Below are positions 38,733 through 48,436 of a DNA stretch of 64,000 nt, piece after piece. A program made the translations under genes and the position numbers. Under the pieces are notes generated by a model. The model was not told the origin of the DNA. It made no database searches and was given only the letters and a program-made list of their open reading frames with translations. Each line of letters starts with the position of its first letter. The stretch's first letter is position 1. The DNA is taken from contig NZ_CAMHZQ010000004.1 of NCBI RefSeq assembly GCF_946190275.1, positions 1-64,000 of the forward strand, read 5' to 3'. Origin of the DNA: Streptococcus mitis (GTDB lineage: Bacteria; Bacillota; Bacilli; Lactobacillales; Streptococcaceae).

Positions 38733-39350
38733 TTATTGATAGGAAGTATCATTCCAAATATTGAGAGTAAATGTTTCCAAATCAACGGTTTCTAGAATTG
38801 TCAGGCTGGCGTTTGCTAGACCGCCATCTTTACGAAGAAGTGGCTCTTTATATCCTAGAAGAGTACGAAGACTGGCAGTAAGATTGGCACCGTGACCGAC
38901 AATTAGAATACGCTCAGCTGGACTATCTTTTAATGATTTGATAAATTGGATGGTCCGTTGTGTTGTGCTATAGAGGGATTCGGCTCCAAACATTTGAGTG
39001 TCAAATTGAGCAAGATTAGATCGGAAAGCTTTGATTTGTTGCGGGTAAATAGATTCCAAGGTTGCAATTTTCAAACCTTCCAACTTCCCCAGCTGCCATT
39101 CACGGAGATTAGGAACACTTTCTAAAGGACAGGGCGTTTTGAGTTGACTTTGGATAATCTCGGCAGATTTGACCGCTCGAGGTAAATCACTTGAATAAAT
39201 CTGATCAAAAGGAATTTCCTTGAGATATTGGCCAAGTTTTTTGAGAATGTCAATGGATTCAGGAAGAAGGGGAGAATCTCCACTAGCACCTTGAAAGCGT
39301 CCTTCCTGATTCCAGACTGTGCGGCCATGGCGGACAAAGTAGAGTTTCAT
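38733..39350 (-). CDS. Histidine phosphatase family (phosphoglycerate mutase-like)
   Basis: A 205-residue enzyme with the phosphohistidine signature FVRHGRTVWNQEGRFQG (His8), Arg/His partners including Glu near residue 82 and the second histidine in RILIVGHGANL. Such small family members are usually phosphatases of sugar phosphates or nucleotides, not glycolytic mutases. It shares one base with the ybaK stop, so it is the third gene of a tightly coupled operon. Confidence 0.85.
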   Translation of the reverse strand: MKLYFVRHGRTVWNQEGRFQGASGDSPLLPESIDILKKLGQYLKEIPFDQIYSSDLPRAVKSAEIIQSQLKTPCPLESVPNLREWQLGKLEGLKIATLESIYPQQIKAFRSNLAQFDTQMFGAESLYSTTQRTIQFIKSLKDSPAERILIVGHGANLTASLRTLLGYKEPLLRKDGGLANASLTILETVDLETFTLNIWNDTSYQ

Positions 39351-39832
39351 TATTGGCTGTCCTCCAAGATATCTGCAAAGTCAGCTTTTACAAAGTTAGC
39401 CAAGTCTTGGGGAGCAACGATAATGCTGTGACCAACTTCCCCAGCAGAGACAATCATTTGATCCAAGTCTAGAGCAATTTTATCGATAAAAATGGGATAA
39501 TTGTGTTTCTGACGAATTCCGACGGGATTATTGGCTCCATGAATATAACCTGTTGTTTTTTCCAAGTCCTTTTGTGGAATCATGCTCACTTTTTTATTGC
39601 CAGAAATTTTGGCTAGTTTCTTTTCCGACAAGTGTTGAGTGATAGGGACAATTCCGATAATTGGTCCTGTCTTGTCTCCCAAAAGAGCCAAGGTTTTGAA
39701 AATCTGATCTCGTTCATAATCTTGAGGAAGTTCTCCTTCCAGGGCATTGATTTGAATCCCCTGATGTGGGATACCTGCTTTCGACAGAATTTGTTCTACT
39801 AATGTTTTTTTGACTTTAACTTTTTTTGCCAT
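39350..39832 (-). CDS. ybaK: Cys-tRNA(Pro)/Cys-tRNA(Cys) deacylase YbaK/EbsC
   Basis: A 160-residue editing enzyme of the YbaK/ProX superfamily that removes cysteine mistakenly attached to tRNA-Pro. Family marks are the lysine in KKVSMIPQKDLEKTTGYIHG and the GANNPVGIRQ / IVAPQDLANFV segments. Its stop and start overlap neighbours by one base on both sides. Confidence 0.9.
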   Translation of the reverse strand: MAKKVKVKKTLVEQILSKAGIPHQGIQINALEGELPQDYERDQIFKTLALLGDKTGPIIGIVPITQHLSEKKLAKISGNKKVSMIPQKDLEKTTGYIHGANNPVGIRQKHNYPIFIDKIALDLDQMIVSAGEVGHSIIVAPQDLANFVKADFADILEDSQ

Positions 39833-40674
39833 TATTTATACTTATCCTCCAATTGGCTCATCCAAATACCAAGCCAGATTCCCAGTGCAAAGAAGAAGGC
39901 AATGATGACATATCCAACAAGTGAAAGACCAGTGTATTGGATACTTTCAGCGTTTCCTGCATTTGGAATCAAGATCAAAAGAGTACTTGATAAGACGATT
40001 CCGATGATGAAATGATAGACGCGTGAGTGGTAGTTGTTTAAGGCATAATCCATCAATTTTGAAAAAACGATGAGAGTTGCACCTGCACCAATTCCAATCG
40101 GGAAGAAGGTTCCCAAGAGGTCAAAGGTTTTAAAACCAGTCAACATAGGAGCATAGAGACCCAAAATCAAAAGTAGATTTGATGGACTGAGGCCAGGAAC
40201 TAATACGCCAAGAGCCAGCAGTGCACCAGCTAGGACGAAATTAAGAAAGCTGGCACTTAAGGCTCCAACAACAAAATTTAAGGCATAGAGACCTAGTCCA
40301 GAAATGATAAAGGTTGCCCAGAACCAAGCTAAATCAATCTTGTCTCGGTCAGATTCTCGAGTTGATTCTTTGAGAAGGCTAGGAACAGTACCAATGATAG
40401 CTCCCGCAAAGCTCCATAAGACAAAGACCTGATAATTTTCAAGCAGGTATTCAATCGGGTAGGAAAATAAGCCGATTCCCAGAAGCATACCGATGGCAAC
40501 TGGAATAAAGTACAAAACATTTTCTTTAAAGTCTTTAAAGGGATGGGCCAGAAAGCCAATCATCCGTTCGTAAATGCCTAAGATTGCTGCTAGAACCCCT
40601 CCGGAAATTCCCGGTAGGATAAATCCAAGAGCAATCACAATCCCTTTAATAAAGCGTGCTAACCATGAGAGCAT
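39832..40674 (-). CDS. DUF368 family membrane protein
   Basis: A 280-residue protein with about eight membrane spans. The N-terminus shows the family mark GFILPGISGGVLAAILGIYE, repeated weakly near the middle as LVPGLSPSNLLLILGLY, suggesting an internal duplication. DUF368 proteins have been proposed to be undecaprenyl-phosphate flippases (PopT), which recycle the lipid carrier for wall synthesis; whether this holds here is inference. GGAGGAAAAAT precedes the ATG, and the gene heads the operon. Confidence 0.86.
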   Translation of the reverse strand: MLSWLARFIKGIVIALGFILPGISGGVLAAILGIYERMIGFLAHPFKDFKENVLYFIPVAIGMLLGIGLFSYPIEYLLENYQVFVLWSFAGAIIGTVPSLLKESTRESDRDKIDLAWFWATFIISGLGLYALNFVVGALSASFLNFVLAGALLALGVLVPGLSPSNLLLILGLYAPMLTGFKTFDLLGTFFPIGIGAGATLIVFSKLMDYALNNYHSRVYHFIIGIVLSSTLLILIPNAGNAESIQYTGLSLVGYVIIAFFFALGIWLGIWMSQLEDKYK

Positions 40675-40768
40675 ATTTTTCCTCCAACTATTTCTATTTC
40701 AAAAAATCCTTACTATATTGTATCACAATCAAACACAAAAAGAAAAAGCAAATGCTAAACAAATGCTT

Positions 40769-41569
40769 TTAAGGTTTTAAAAAGAGTTTTCTAAAGGTTT
40801 CTTCTTTGTTTTTTAAGGAAGAAATGACGTTGATATCCAAATCGTGGTCAAAGCCAGCAATTTTTCCTTTAGAAGTGTACTGGTGGATGTCGTAATCTAA
40901 GTCCGTATTAGGTTTGCTTTCGAAAAATCCAGTATTTGAACCATAGGAAGGAATCCAAACAGACGTAAACTTGTCTGTATCAATACTGTGTTCTTCCATG
41001 AAGTAGACCCCAACGTAGATGCCGATATTTTTTGCACCGAGTGATTCTAGTTTTGCTCGAAAGGCTTCAACACCTTCGTTCATATTGGACATGGTTTTAT
41101 CTTCCACGTCTAGCCAATAGTAACTAGGGCTGTATGGCGATGAAGCGTTATAAAAAACTTCAGCAGCCTTTTCCATTTCTTGGACACTTTTTCCAGCTAC
41201 ATAGGCATAGACACCAACTGGTACATTTCGTTTTTGAAATTCGGTGATATGGGTTTTAAAGGCCTTATCTACCCCATTAACAAAGGCAGCATCGTTCTCT
41301 TTTGAAGACTGAGCGCCACTATGGACGCGAACGATAGCTCCAGAAATGTTTTGGGAGAGAGTATCGTAATTAATTTCCTCAGGACGTTGCCAACCAGAAA
41401 CATCAATCACCGGTTTATCTATATTATGTAGCGCTTGCGTTTCTACTTGCGCGATATTTGACTTTGTTTTTACAGGATGGTCCTCAAAACGAGGGCGATT
41501 CAGGATTAAAATGAAAATCATAATCCCAAAAAAACCAAACAAAATAAGCGGATTTATTTTCTTTCTCAT
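40769..41569 (-). CDS. Glycoside hydrolase family 25 (lysozyme-like) membrane-anchored protein
   Basis: A 266-residue protein with an uncleaved-looking N-terminal anchor (LILFGFFGIMIFILIL) and an extracytoplasmic GH25 domain. Typical marks are VIDVSGWQRPEEINYD, GAIVRVHSGAQ, GVYAYVAGKS and the catalytic WLDVEDKTMSN. GH25 enzymes cut MurNAc-GlcNAc bonds in peptidoglycan. It has no choline-binding repeats, unlike pneumococcal LytC. Single-gene unit. Confidence 0.88.
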   Translation of the reverse strand: MRKKINPLILFGFFGIMIFILILNRPRFEDHPVKTKSNIAQVETQALHNIDKPVIDVSGWQRPEEINYDTLSQNISGAIVRVHSGAQSSKENDAAFVNGVDKAFKTHITEFQKRNVPVGVYAYVAGKSVQEMEKAAEVFYNASSPYSPSYYWLDVEDKTMSNMNEGVEAFRAKLESLGAKNIGIYVGVYFMEEHSIDTDKFTSVWIPSYGSNTGFFESKPNTDLDYDIHQYTSKGKIAGFDHDLDINVISSLKNKEETFRKLFLKP

Positions 41570-41685
41570 ATCTCATAATTTTACCTTAAAAATGAAAAAA
41601 AATCAAAAAAAAAATACTCAAAAAATGGGTTAAGAAAGGACTTTAGAGCATTTTTTCATTCAAGAGCGCGGAATGATTTGAAATA

Positions 41686-41694
41686 TGGTATAAT
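41686..41694 (+). promoter_or_regulatory. Extended -10 promoter of the glmU-macP-mtnN operon
   Basis: TGGTATAAT with TATAAT at 41689-41694, 31 bases before glmU; AGAGAAGA ribosome region follows. Confidence 0.65.
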
Positions 41695-41710
41695 AAAAGG
41701 GAATTTCTAG

Positions 41711-43105
<1,395 letters not shown>

Positions 43106-43114
43106 GAGCCTATC

Positions 43115-43660
43115 ATGGAATTTGAAGAAAAAACGCTTAGTCGAAAAGAGATCTATCAAGGACCAATTTTTAAACTGGTTCAAGATCAGGTTGAATTACC
43201 AGAAGGTAAGGGAACTGCCCAACGGGATTTGATTTTCCACAATGGGGCTGTCTGTGTTTTAGCAGTAACGGATGAACAAAAACTCATCTTGGTCAAGCAG
43301 TACCGCAAAGCCATCGAGGCTGTCTCTTACGAAATTCCAGCTGGAAAATTGGAAGTAGGAGAAAATACAGACCCTATCGCAGCAGCCCTGCGTGAATTAG
43401 AGGAAGAAACAGCCTATACAGGGAAGTTAGAACTCTTATATGACTTTTATTCAGCCATTGGCTTTTGTAATGAAAAACTAAAACTATACCTAGCAAGCGA
43501 TTTGACAAAGGTGGAAAATCCGCGTCCGCAGGATGAAGATGAAACCTTAGAAGTCCTTGAAGTGAACTTAGAAGAAGCCAAGGAATTAATCCAATTAGGT
43601 CATATCTGTGATGCCAAGACAATTATGGCTGTTCAGTATTGGGAATTGCAGAAAAAATAG
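43115..43660 (+). CDS. Nudix hydrolase, ADP-ribose pyrophosphatase type
   Basis: A 181-residue enzyme expected to split ADP-ribose to AMP and ribose-5-phosphate. The Nudix box lies in [20 protein letters not shown] and continues LEEETAY; the spacing between the first Glu and the RE pair looks two residues longer than the standard GX5EX7REUXEEXGU, which keeps the catalytic REXXEE part intact. It sits between glmU and macP in one operon. Confidence 0.88.
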   Translation: MEFEEKTLSRKEIYQGPIFKLVQDQVELPEGKGTAQRDLIFHNGAVCVLAVTDEQKLILVKQYRKAIEAVSYEIPAGKLEVGENTDPIAAALRELEEETAYTGKLELLYDFYSAIGFCNEKLKLYLASDLTKVENPRPQDEDETLEVLEVNLEEAKELIQLGHICDAKTIMAVQYWELQKK

Positions 43661-43671
43661 AGGAGGTCAGT

Positions 43672-43983
43672 ATGGGTAAACCTTTATTAACGGATGAAAT
43701 GATTGAAAGAGCTAATAGAGGCGAAAAAATTTCAGGTCCCCCTTTGCTAGATGATGAGGAGACTAAGATTTTACCAACCTCTTCTTCTCGTTTTGGTTAT
43801 GCCAATCCTAAGGATCATGGCTTTAGCCAAGAAACCTTGAAGATTCAGGTCGAACCGTCTATTCATAAAAGCCGTCGCATTGAAAATACCAAGAGAAATG
43901 TCTTCAATTCTAAGTTGAATAAAATCTTATTTGCAGTCATCTTTCTCTTGATTTTGCTTGTCTTAGCAATGAAACTTTTGTAA
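43672..43983 (+). CDS. macP: MacP, membrane-anchored cofactor of PBP2a
   Basis: A 103-residue protein with a cytoplasmic N-terminal part and one C-terminal membrane span ([20 protein letters not shown]). The sequence reads like pneumococcal MacP, which activates the class A penicillin-binding protein PBP2a and is phosphorylated by the kinase StkP; Thr31 in DDEETKILP is the candidate phosphosite (numbered 32 in the literature as I recall). The ATG at 43672 follows AGAGGAGGTC. The longer frame opening inside the Nudix gene is rejected. Confidence 0.9.
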   Translation: MGKPLLTDEMIERANRGEKISGPPLLDDEETKILPTSSSRFGYANPKDHGFSQETLKIQVEPSIHKSRRIENTKRNVFNSKLNKILFAVIFLLILLVLAMKLL

Positions 43984-43999
43984 TAGAAAAGGAATTGAA

Positions 44000-44692
44000 A
44001 TGAAAATAGGAATTATTGCAGCTATGCCAGAAGAACTAGCTTATTTGGTCCAGCATTTAGACAATGCCCAAGAGCAAGTTGTTTTGGGGAATACCTATCA
44101 TACAGGCACCATTGCTTCTCATGAAGTCGTTCTTGTAGAAAGTGGAATTGGTAAGGTCATGTCTGCTATGAGTGTGGCGATTTTGGCTGATCATTTCCAA
44201 GTGGATGCTTTAATTAATACGGGATCAGCTGGGGCAGTAGCAGAAGGTATTGCTGTTGGGGATGTCGTGATTGCTAACAAATTAGCCTATCATGACGTGG
44301 ATGTTACAGCTTTTGGCTATGCTTATGGACAAATGGCGCAACAACCGCTGTATTTTGAATCAGATAAAACCTTTGTCGCCAAAATCCAAGAGAGTTTATC
44401 TCAATTGGACCAAAAATGGCATCTTGGTTTGATTGCTACAGGAGATAGTTTTGTTGCAGGAAATGATAAGATAGAAGCGATTAAGTCCCATTTCCCAGAT
44501 GTTTTGGCTGTTGAGATGGAGGGGGCAGCTATTGCTCAGGCAGCGCATGCTCTTAATCTTCCAGTCTTAGTCATCCGAGCTATGAGTGACAATGCAAATC
44601 ATGAAGCAAACATCTCTTTTGATGAGTTTATTATCGAAGCTGGACGTCGCTCTGCCCAAGTCTTGTTAGCCTTTTTGAAGGCTTTAGATTAA
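44000..44692 (+). CDS. mtnN: 5'-methylthioadenosine/S-adenosylhomocysteine nucleosidase
   Basis: A 230-residue enzyme (also called Pfs) that removes adenine from MTA and SAH, the step before LuxS makes AI-2. Family marks are IGIIAAMPEELAYL, GSAGAVAEGIAVGDVV, and VEMEGAAIAQAAHALNLP followed by RAMSDNA with the catalytic Asp. It is the last gene of the glmU operon. Confidence 0.95.
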   Translation: MKIGIIAAMPEELAYLVQHLDNAQEQVVLGNTYHTGTIASHEVVLVESGIGKVMSAMSVAILADHFQVDALINTGSAGAVAEGIAVGDVVIANKLAYHDVDVTAFGYAYGQMAQQPLYFESDKTFVAKIQESLSQLDQKWHLGLIATGDSFVAGNDKIEAIKSHFPDVLAVEMEGAAIAQAAHALNLPVLVIRAMSDNANHEANISFDEFIIEAGRRSAQVLLAFLKALD

Positions 44693-44700
44693 GCGGAAAT

Positions 44701-44729
44701 TTGACAGTTTTTCTAGCTTATGATAAGAT
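44701..44729 (+). promoter_or_regulatory. Promoter of rocS
   Basis: TTGACA (44701-44706) and TAAGAT (44724-44729) are separated by exactly 17 bases, starting eight bases after the mtnN stop. Confidence 0.78.
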
Positions 44730-44768
44730 TTAAGTAAAGAAAAGCTAGAAAACGTTTCAGAGGATATT

Positions 44769-45260
44769 ATGAGTATTGAAATGACCGTCAGTGAGATTGC
44801 AGAGGTCTTAGGATTATCTCGCCAAGCAATCAATAACCGTGTCAAAGAATTACCAGAAGAAGACACAGATAAAAATGACAAAGGGGTAACAGTTGTTACC
44901 AGAAGTGGCTTGATTAAGCTAGAAGAAATCTATAAAAAAACGATTTTTGAAGATGAGCCTGTCAGTGAAGATGTCAAGCAACGTGAACTGATGGAGATTC
45001 TGGTTGATGAGAAGAATGCAGAAATTCTTCGTCTTTATGAACAATTAAAAGCCAAGGATCGTCAGTTATCAGAAAAAGACGAGCAGATGCGTATCAAAGA
45101 CCGTCAGATTGCTGAGAAAGACAAACAACTCGATCAGCAGCAACAATTGACCCTTCAAGCCATGAAGGATCAAGAAAATCTTAAGCTAGAGCTGGACCAA
45201 GCAAAAGAAGAAGTCCAATCGACTAAGAAAGGCTTTTTTGCTCGTTTATTTGGAGGATAA
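44769..45260 (+). CDS. rocS: RocS, chromosome segregation regulator
   Basis: A 163-residue protein with an N-terminal helix-turn-helix (MTVSEIAEVLGLSRQAINNR), a central coiled coil with repeating KDRQLSEKDEQ / KDRQIAEKDKQ units (about 85-145), and a short C-terminal amphipathic helix (KGFFARLFGG) that can touch the membrane. This domain layout matches pneumococcal RocS, which links chromosome segregation to capsule and division control. It has its own strong promoter after mtnN and its own terminator. Confidence 0.88.
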   Translation: MSIEMTVSEIAEVLGLSRQAINNRVKELPEEDTDKNDKGVTVVTRSGLIKLEEIYKKTIFEDEPVSEDVKQRELMEILVDEKNAEILRLYEQLKAKDRQLSEKDEQMRIKDRQIAEKDKQLDQQQQLTLQAMKDQENLKLELDQAKEEVQSTKKGFFARLFGG

Positions 45261-45262
45261 TC

Positions 45263-45305
45263 AAGGAGCTGTTTAGGTTAAATGCTAACCTGATGGCTTC
45301 TTTTG
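45263..45305 (+). terminator. Terminator of rocS
   Basis: An outer stem AAGGAGC/GCTTCTT with one wobble and an inner stem AGGTTA/TAACCT, followed by TTTTG. Confidence 0.65.
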
Positions 45306-45333
45306 TTTCTAAATAGTATAGTTGCTCAATTAA

Positions 45334-45485
45334 TACTCAATGAAAATCAAAGAGCAAACTAGGAAACTAGCCGCAGGCTGCTCAAAGCACTGCTTTGAGA
45401 TTGTAGATAAGACTGACGAAGTCAGTTACATATATCTACGGCAAGGCGAAGCTGACGCGGTTTGAAGAGATTTTCGAAGAGTATA
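45334..45485 (-). repeat. BOX element, full-length A-B-C copy
   Basis: At 152 bp this is the complete copy in the window. Near its right end it carries CTACGGCAAGGCGAAGCTGACG, which differs from the BOX-A1R primer sequence at one base. The middle has ACTGACGAAGTCAGT (perfect hairpin) and AAAGCACTGCTTT, and the left end TACTCAATGAAAATCAAA. Read on the minus strand the order is boxA, boxB, boxC. It lies between rocS and the exonuclease gene. Confidence 0.92.
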
Positions 45486-45511
45486 AAATAACAGTATAGG
45501 AGAGGTAGAGA

Positions 45512-46102
45512 ATGGAACGATTAGAAGATTACATTGCTTTTGACTTAGAATTTAATCAGCACGAAGGACAAACACACTTGATTCAAGTATCGGCAGTGCG
45601 TTTTAGAGATGGTCAGGAAATCGATGCTTATGATTCCTATGTCCATACTAGTGTGCCTCTAAAGAGTTTTATCAATGGTTTGACTGGGATTACAGCTGAA
45701 ACCTTAAAAGATGCTCCCCCAGTGGAGGAAGTTATAAAAGAATTCCAAGAGTTTGTGGGTTCTTTGCCGATGATAGGCTACAATGCTGTTAAAAGTGATT
45801 TGCCTATTTTAGAGGACCACGGTTTAGACTACAGCCAGCAGTACAAGGTAGATTTGTATGATGAAGCTTTTGAACGTCGGAGTTCGGATTTACATGGTAT
45901 TGCCAATCTCAAATTGCAAACTGTTGCCTCATTTCTCGGATTTCAAGGACAGTCCCATAATAGCTTGGAGGATGCTCGTATGACGGCGCGTGTTTACGAG
46001 TCCTTCCTAGAGTCGGATCAAGCTAGAGAATTGTTAGAGACAGAAAGTAGCCTATCAAACAATCCTTTTGGAGGCTTGGACTTATCTCAATTATTTGACT
46101 AG
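45512..46102 (+). CDS. DnaQ-like 3'-5' exonuclease (DEDDh)
   Basis: A 196-residue standalone exonuclease. The DEDDh residues are visible: Asp and Glu in IAFDLEFN, Asp in VKSDLPIL, His and Asp in HNSLEDARMTARV. It may act in DNA repair or RNA turnover; proofreading subunits fused to PolC are separate proteins. GGAGAGGTAG precedes the ATG. The membrane phosphodiesterase starts eight bases after the stop. Confidence 0.88.
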   Translation: MERLEDYIAFDLEFNQHEGQTHLIQVSAVRFRDGQEIDAYDSYVHTSVPLKSFINGLTGITAETLKDAPPVEEVIKEFQEFVGSLPMIGYNAVKSDLPILEDHGLDYSQQYKVDLYDEAFERRSSDLHGIANLKLQTVASFLGFQGQSHNSLEDARMTARVYESFLESDQARELLETESSLSNNPFGGLDLSQLFD

Positions 46103-46110
46103 GAGTGCCT

Positions 46111-47874
46111 ATGAAACCTGAAAAACCTAAAAATCTAGGTTTTAGGAAAATCTACTTTAATCTAGATAAAATTCTCTTTCTCTTTTTCTTGATATTTATG
46201 ATGATTGAGTTTGTCTGGTTACCACTTAATTCTTGGATTGCTGGACTTTTGCTCCGTCAGACAGGTTATCTTTTTCTTTCCTACAACAATATTTTTGCTA
46301 TTATAAAGGGTTCGCCATTTGTTAGTCTTGCTTTATTTGTTCTGGTAATCGTTAATTTACTGATTGCCTATTACCAGCTAGGACTTCTCTTTATCGGAGC
46401 CCGGCACCTCCTCTATCATGAAAAGAGAACCCTACTGGAGTACAGTCGCAAGGTCTTTCGTCAAAGTTTCTTGTTTATGAAGCAAGTGACGATTTCCAAA
46501 ATGGCCTTTATTTTCTTTTATGTCATGATGCTCTTTCCATTGATTCGAAAGATTTTAAAGATTTATTACCTCAATAAAATTGTCATTCCGGAATTCATAG
46601 TAGCCTATGTAGAAGATAAGTATTGGTTGGTCGGTTTGGTAATCACTGTTCTAGCCTTGTTGCTCTTTTACATTTCAATACGTTTGATGTTTGCCCTACC
46701 CCAGCTTTTGTTTGAGAAGAAAACAGTCAAAGAAGCAGTCAAATACAGTCTAGAGAAGACGAAAAGGCAATCTTGGTTTTATATTTGGAACTTGCTCTGG
46801 ATTATCGTCAAAACCTATCTATTTTTCATTCTTCTCTTGATCCCAATCTTAGCAAGTCAGGTACTGATGGATGGTCTGACCCATAAGGAATCTCTTGTAT
46901 TAGGAATCATTAATTTTGTCTTGATTAAGAATTTCCACTATATGGCCTTGACTTACTTTCTCATTAAGTTTGTTTCCTTTTTGACAGGAGAAGAGCTAGA
47001 AATCACACCAAGGAGAAAGAAAGACCACTGGATGAGATGGGGAGTGATGGGCTGTGCAGGTATCTTTTTCGCTCTTGAGGGCTATGTTTATTTGGAAGCG
47101 CCAGTAGCACATAGACCCTTGATTATCTCTCATCGCGGTGTTTCAGATAAAAATGGTGTCCAAAATACTGTCCAATCGCTAGAGAGGACAGCCCAACTAG
47201 AACCAGACTTTGTTGAGACGGATGTTCAGGAAACAAAAGATGGCCAGTTTGTCATGATGCATGATGCTAATATCAAGCATTTGACAGGAGTTAATGCCAA
47301 TCCTCAGGATTTAACTTTGGATGAATTAACCAAACTTGATATTTCAGAAAATGGTTATCATAGCAAGGTGTCTAGTTTTGATGATTATCTTAACAAAGCC
47401 AATGAATTGCATCAAAAACTCCTTATTGAAATTAAAACCAGTCGGAAAGATAGTCCAGATATGATGAAACGCTTTATGGACAAATATGGAGTTATCATTA
47501 AACAGAATGGCCATCAAATGCAGTCCTTAGACTACCATGTGATTGACCAGGTGTTGGCCTACGACTCACAAATTCCAGTCTATTTCATCCTACCTTACAA
47601 TAGTATTTTTCCAAGAACGAAAGCCACAGGCTACACCATGGAGTATTCAACTTTAGATGAAAATTTTGTTAACAAGCTTTGGAATACCGATCAAAAATTG
47701 TACGTGTGGACCATCAATAGTTCAGAGTCCTTTGATAAATCTGTTCAGTTAGGAGCAGATGGCATGATAACGGATGACTTGGAAATGATTCAAGAGCAAG
47801 TTACAATTGCCCAAGAAGACCCTGAGTACACGGATTTGCTTTTCAAACAGGCGATGGAATTCTTTAATTTTTAG
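46111..47874 (+). CDS. Glycerophosphodiester phosphodiesterase with N-terminal membrane domain
   Basis: A 587-residue protein. The first 330 residues contain about seven membrane spans (GDPDase membrane domain); the C-terminal third is a GDPD TIM barrel with HRGVSDKNGVQNTVQS, FVETDVQETKDGQFVMMHD and LLIEIKTS, carrying the catalytic His, Glu, Asp and second His. The late domain is predicted outside the cell and could release glycerol-3-phosphate from teichoic-acid or lipid headgroups. ATG 46111 follows AGGAGTG; a GTG two codons earlier is less likely. Confidence 0.9.
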   Translation: MKPEKPKNLGFRKIYFNLDKILFLFFLIFMMIEFVWLPLNSWIAGLLLRQTGYLFLSYNNIFAIIKGSPFVSLALFVLVIVNLLIAYYQLGLLFIGARHLLYHEKRTLLEYSRKVFRQSFLFMKQVTISKMAFIFFYVMMLFPLIRKILKIYYLNKIVIPEFIVAYVEDKYWLVGLVITVLALLLFYISIRLMFALPQLLFEKKTVKEAVKYSLEKTKRQSWFYIWNLLWIIVKTYLFFILLLIPILASQVLMDGLTHKESLVLGIINFVLIKNFHYMALTYFLIKFVSFLTGEELEITPRRKKDHWMRWGVMGCAGIFFALEGYVYLEAPVAHRPLIISHRGVSDKNGVQNTVQSLERTAQLEPDFVETDVQETKDGQFVMMHDANIKHLTGVNANPQDLTLDELTKLDISENGYHSKVSSFDDYLNKANELHQKLLIEIKTSRKDSPDMMKRFMDKYGVIIKQNGHQMQSLDYHVIDQVLAYDSQIPVYFILPYNSIFPRTKATGYTMEYSTLDENFVNKLWNTDQKLYVWTINSSESFDKSVQLGADGMITDDLEMIQEQVTIAQEDPEYTDLLFKQAMEFFNF

Positions 47875-47877
47875 TAA

Positions 47878-47903
47878 GCAAAAAGAGGAACAGTTGTTCC
47901 TCC
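47878..47903 (-). terminator. Terminator of ybaB
   Basis: On the minus strand GAGGAAC pairs with GTTCCTC around AACT, followed by TTTTTGC. Confidence 0.8.
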
Positions 47904-47912
47904 CACGATAGG

Positions 47913-47940
47913 CAAGTATTCTCTTGAATGCTTGTTTTTT
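47913..47940 (+). terminator. Terminator of the exonuclease-phosphodiesterase operon
   Basis: CAAGTATTC pairs with GAATGCTTG (one wobble) around TCTT, followed by six T. Confidence 0.82.
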
Positions 47941-47944
47941 ATGC

Positions 47945-48244
47945 TTAGAATGGCAATTTTCCAGCGAAAGCGCCTAGTTTTTTCTTGGTCGTTTCATCGA
48001 TTTGTTCAAGAGCAGAGTTGATGGCCTGAACGGTCATATCAGAAAGAGTTTCAAGGTCTTCTGGATCAACGACAGCTGGATTGAAGTCGATGCTGACAAC
48101 TTTTTTGTCACCAGTTAAGGTCGCTTGAACAAGGTCTTGAGCAGATTTGCCAACAAATTGCATAGCAGCAAGTTCAGCTTGGCTTTGTTCCATTTGTTTT
48201 TGAAGTTTTTGTGCTTGGCGCATCATATTTTGCATGTTCATCAT
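47945..48244 (-). CDS. YbaB/EbfC nucleoid-associated protein
   Basis: A 99-residue dimeric DNA-binding protein with the family N-terminus [19 protein letters not shown] (coiled), central [16 protein letters not shown] and C-terminal helix. In most bacteria the gene is next to dnaX and recR; here it is alone, convergent with the phosphodiesterase. Two ATG codons in tandem make the exact first residue uncertain by one. Confidence 0.93.
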
Positions 48245-48365
48245 GGTGATTTATAGTTTCCTTTTATCTTATTTTTCTTTTTATTTTATCAATTTTAAGG
48301 TTAAAAGTCTAATCTTTTTCAGAGTGAATCTAAGAATTGTGCTTAGCAGTGGACAATAAAAGTAT

Positions 48366-48425
48366 ATAAAAAAACAAAGGATATCATCTTTAAAATTAAA
48401 TAATGATTGTCCTTTGTTTATTTTT
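48366..48425 (-). terminator. Terminator of the CAP-domain gene
   Basis: On the minus strand AAACAAAGGA pairs with TCCTTTGTTT across an AT-rich loop of about 28 bases that has its own small pairing, followed by seven T. The rest of the 48245-48436 gap shows nothing else. Confidence 0.75.
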
Positions 48426-48436
48426 GTTTTAGTTCA

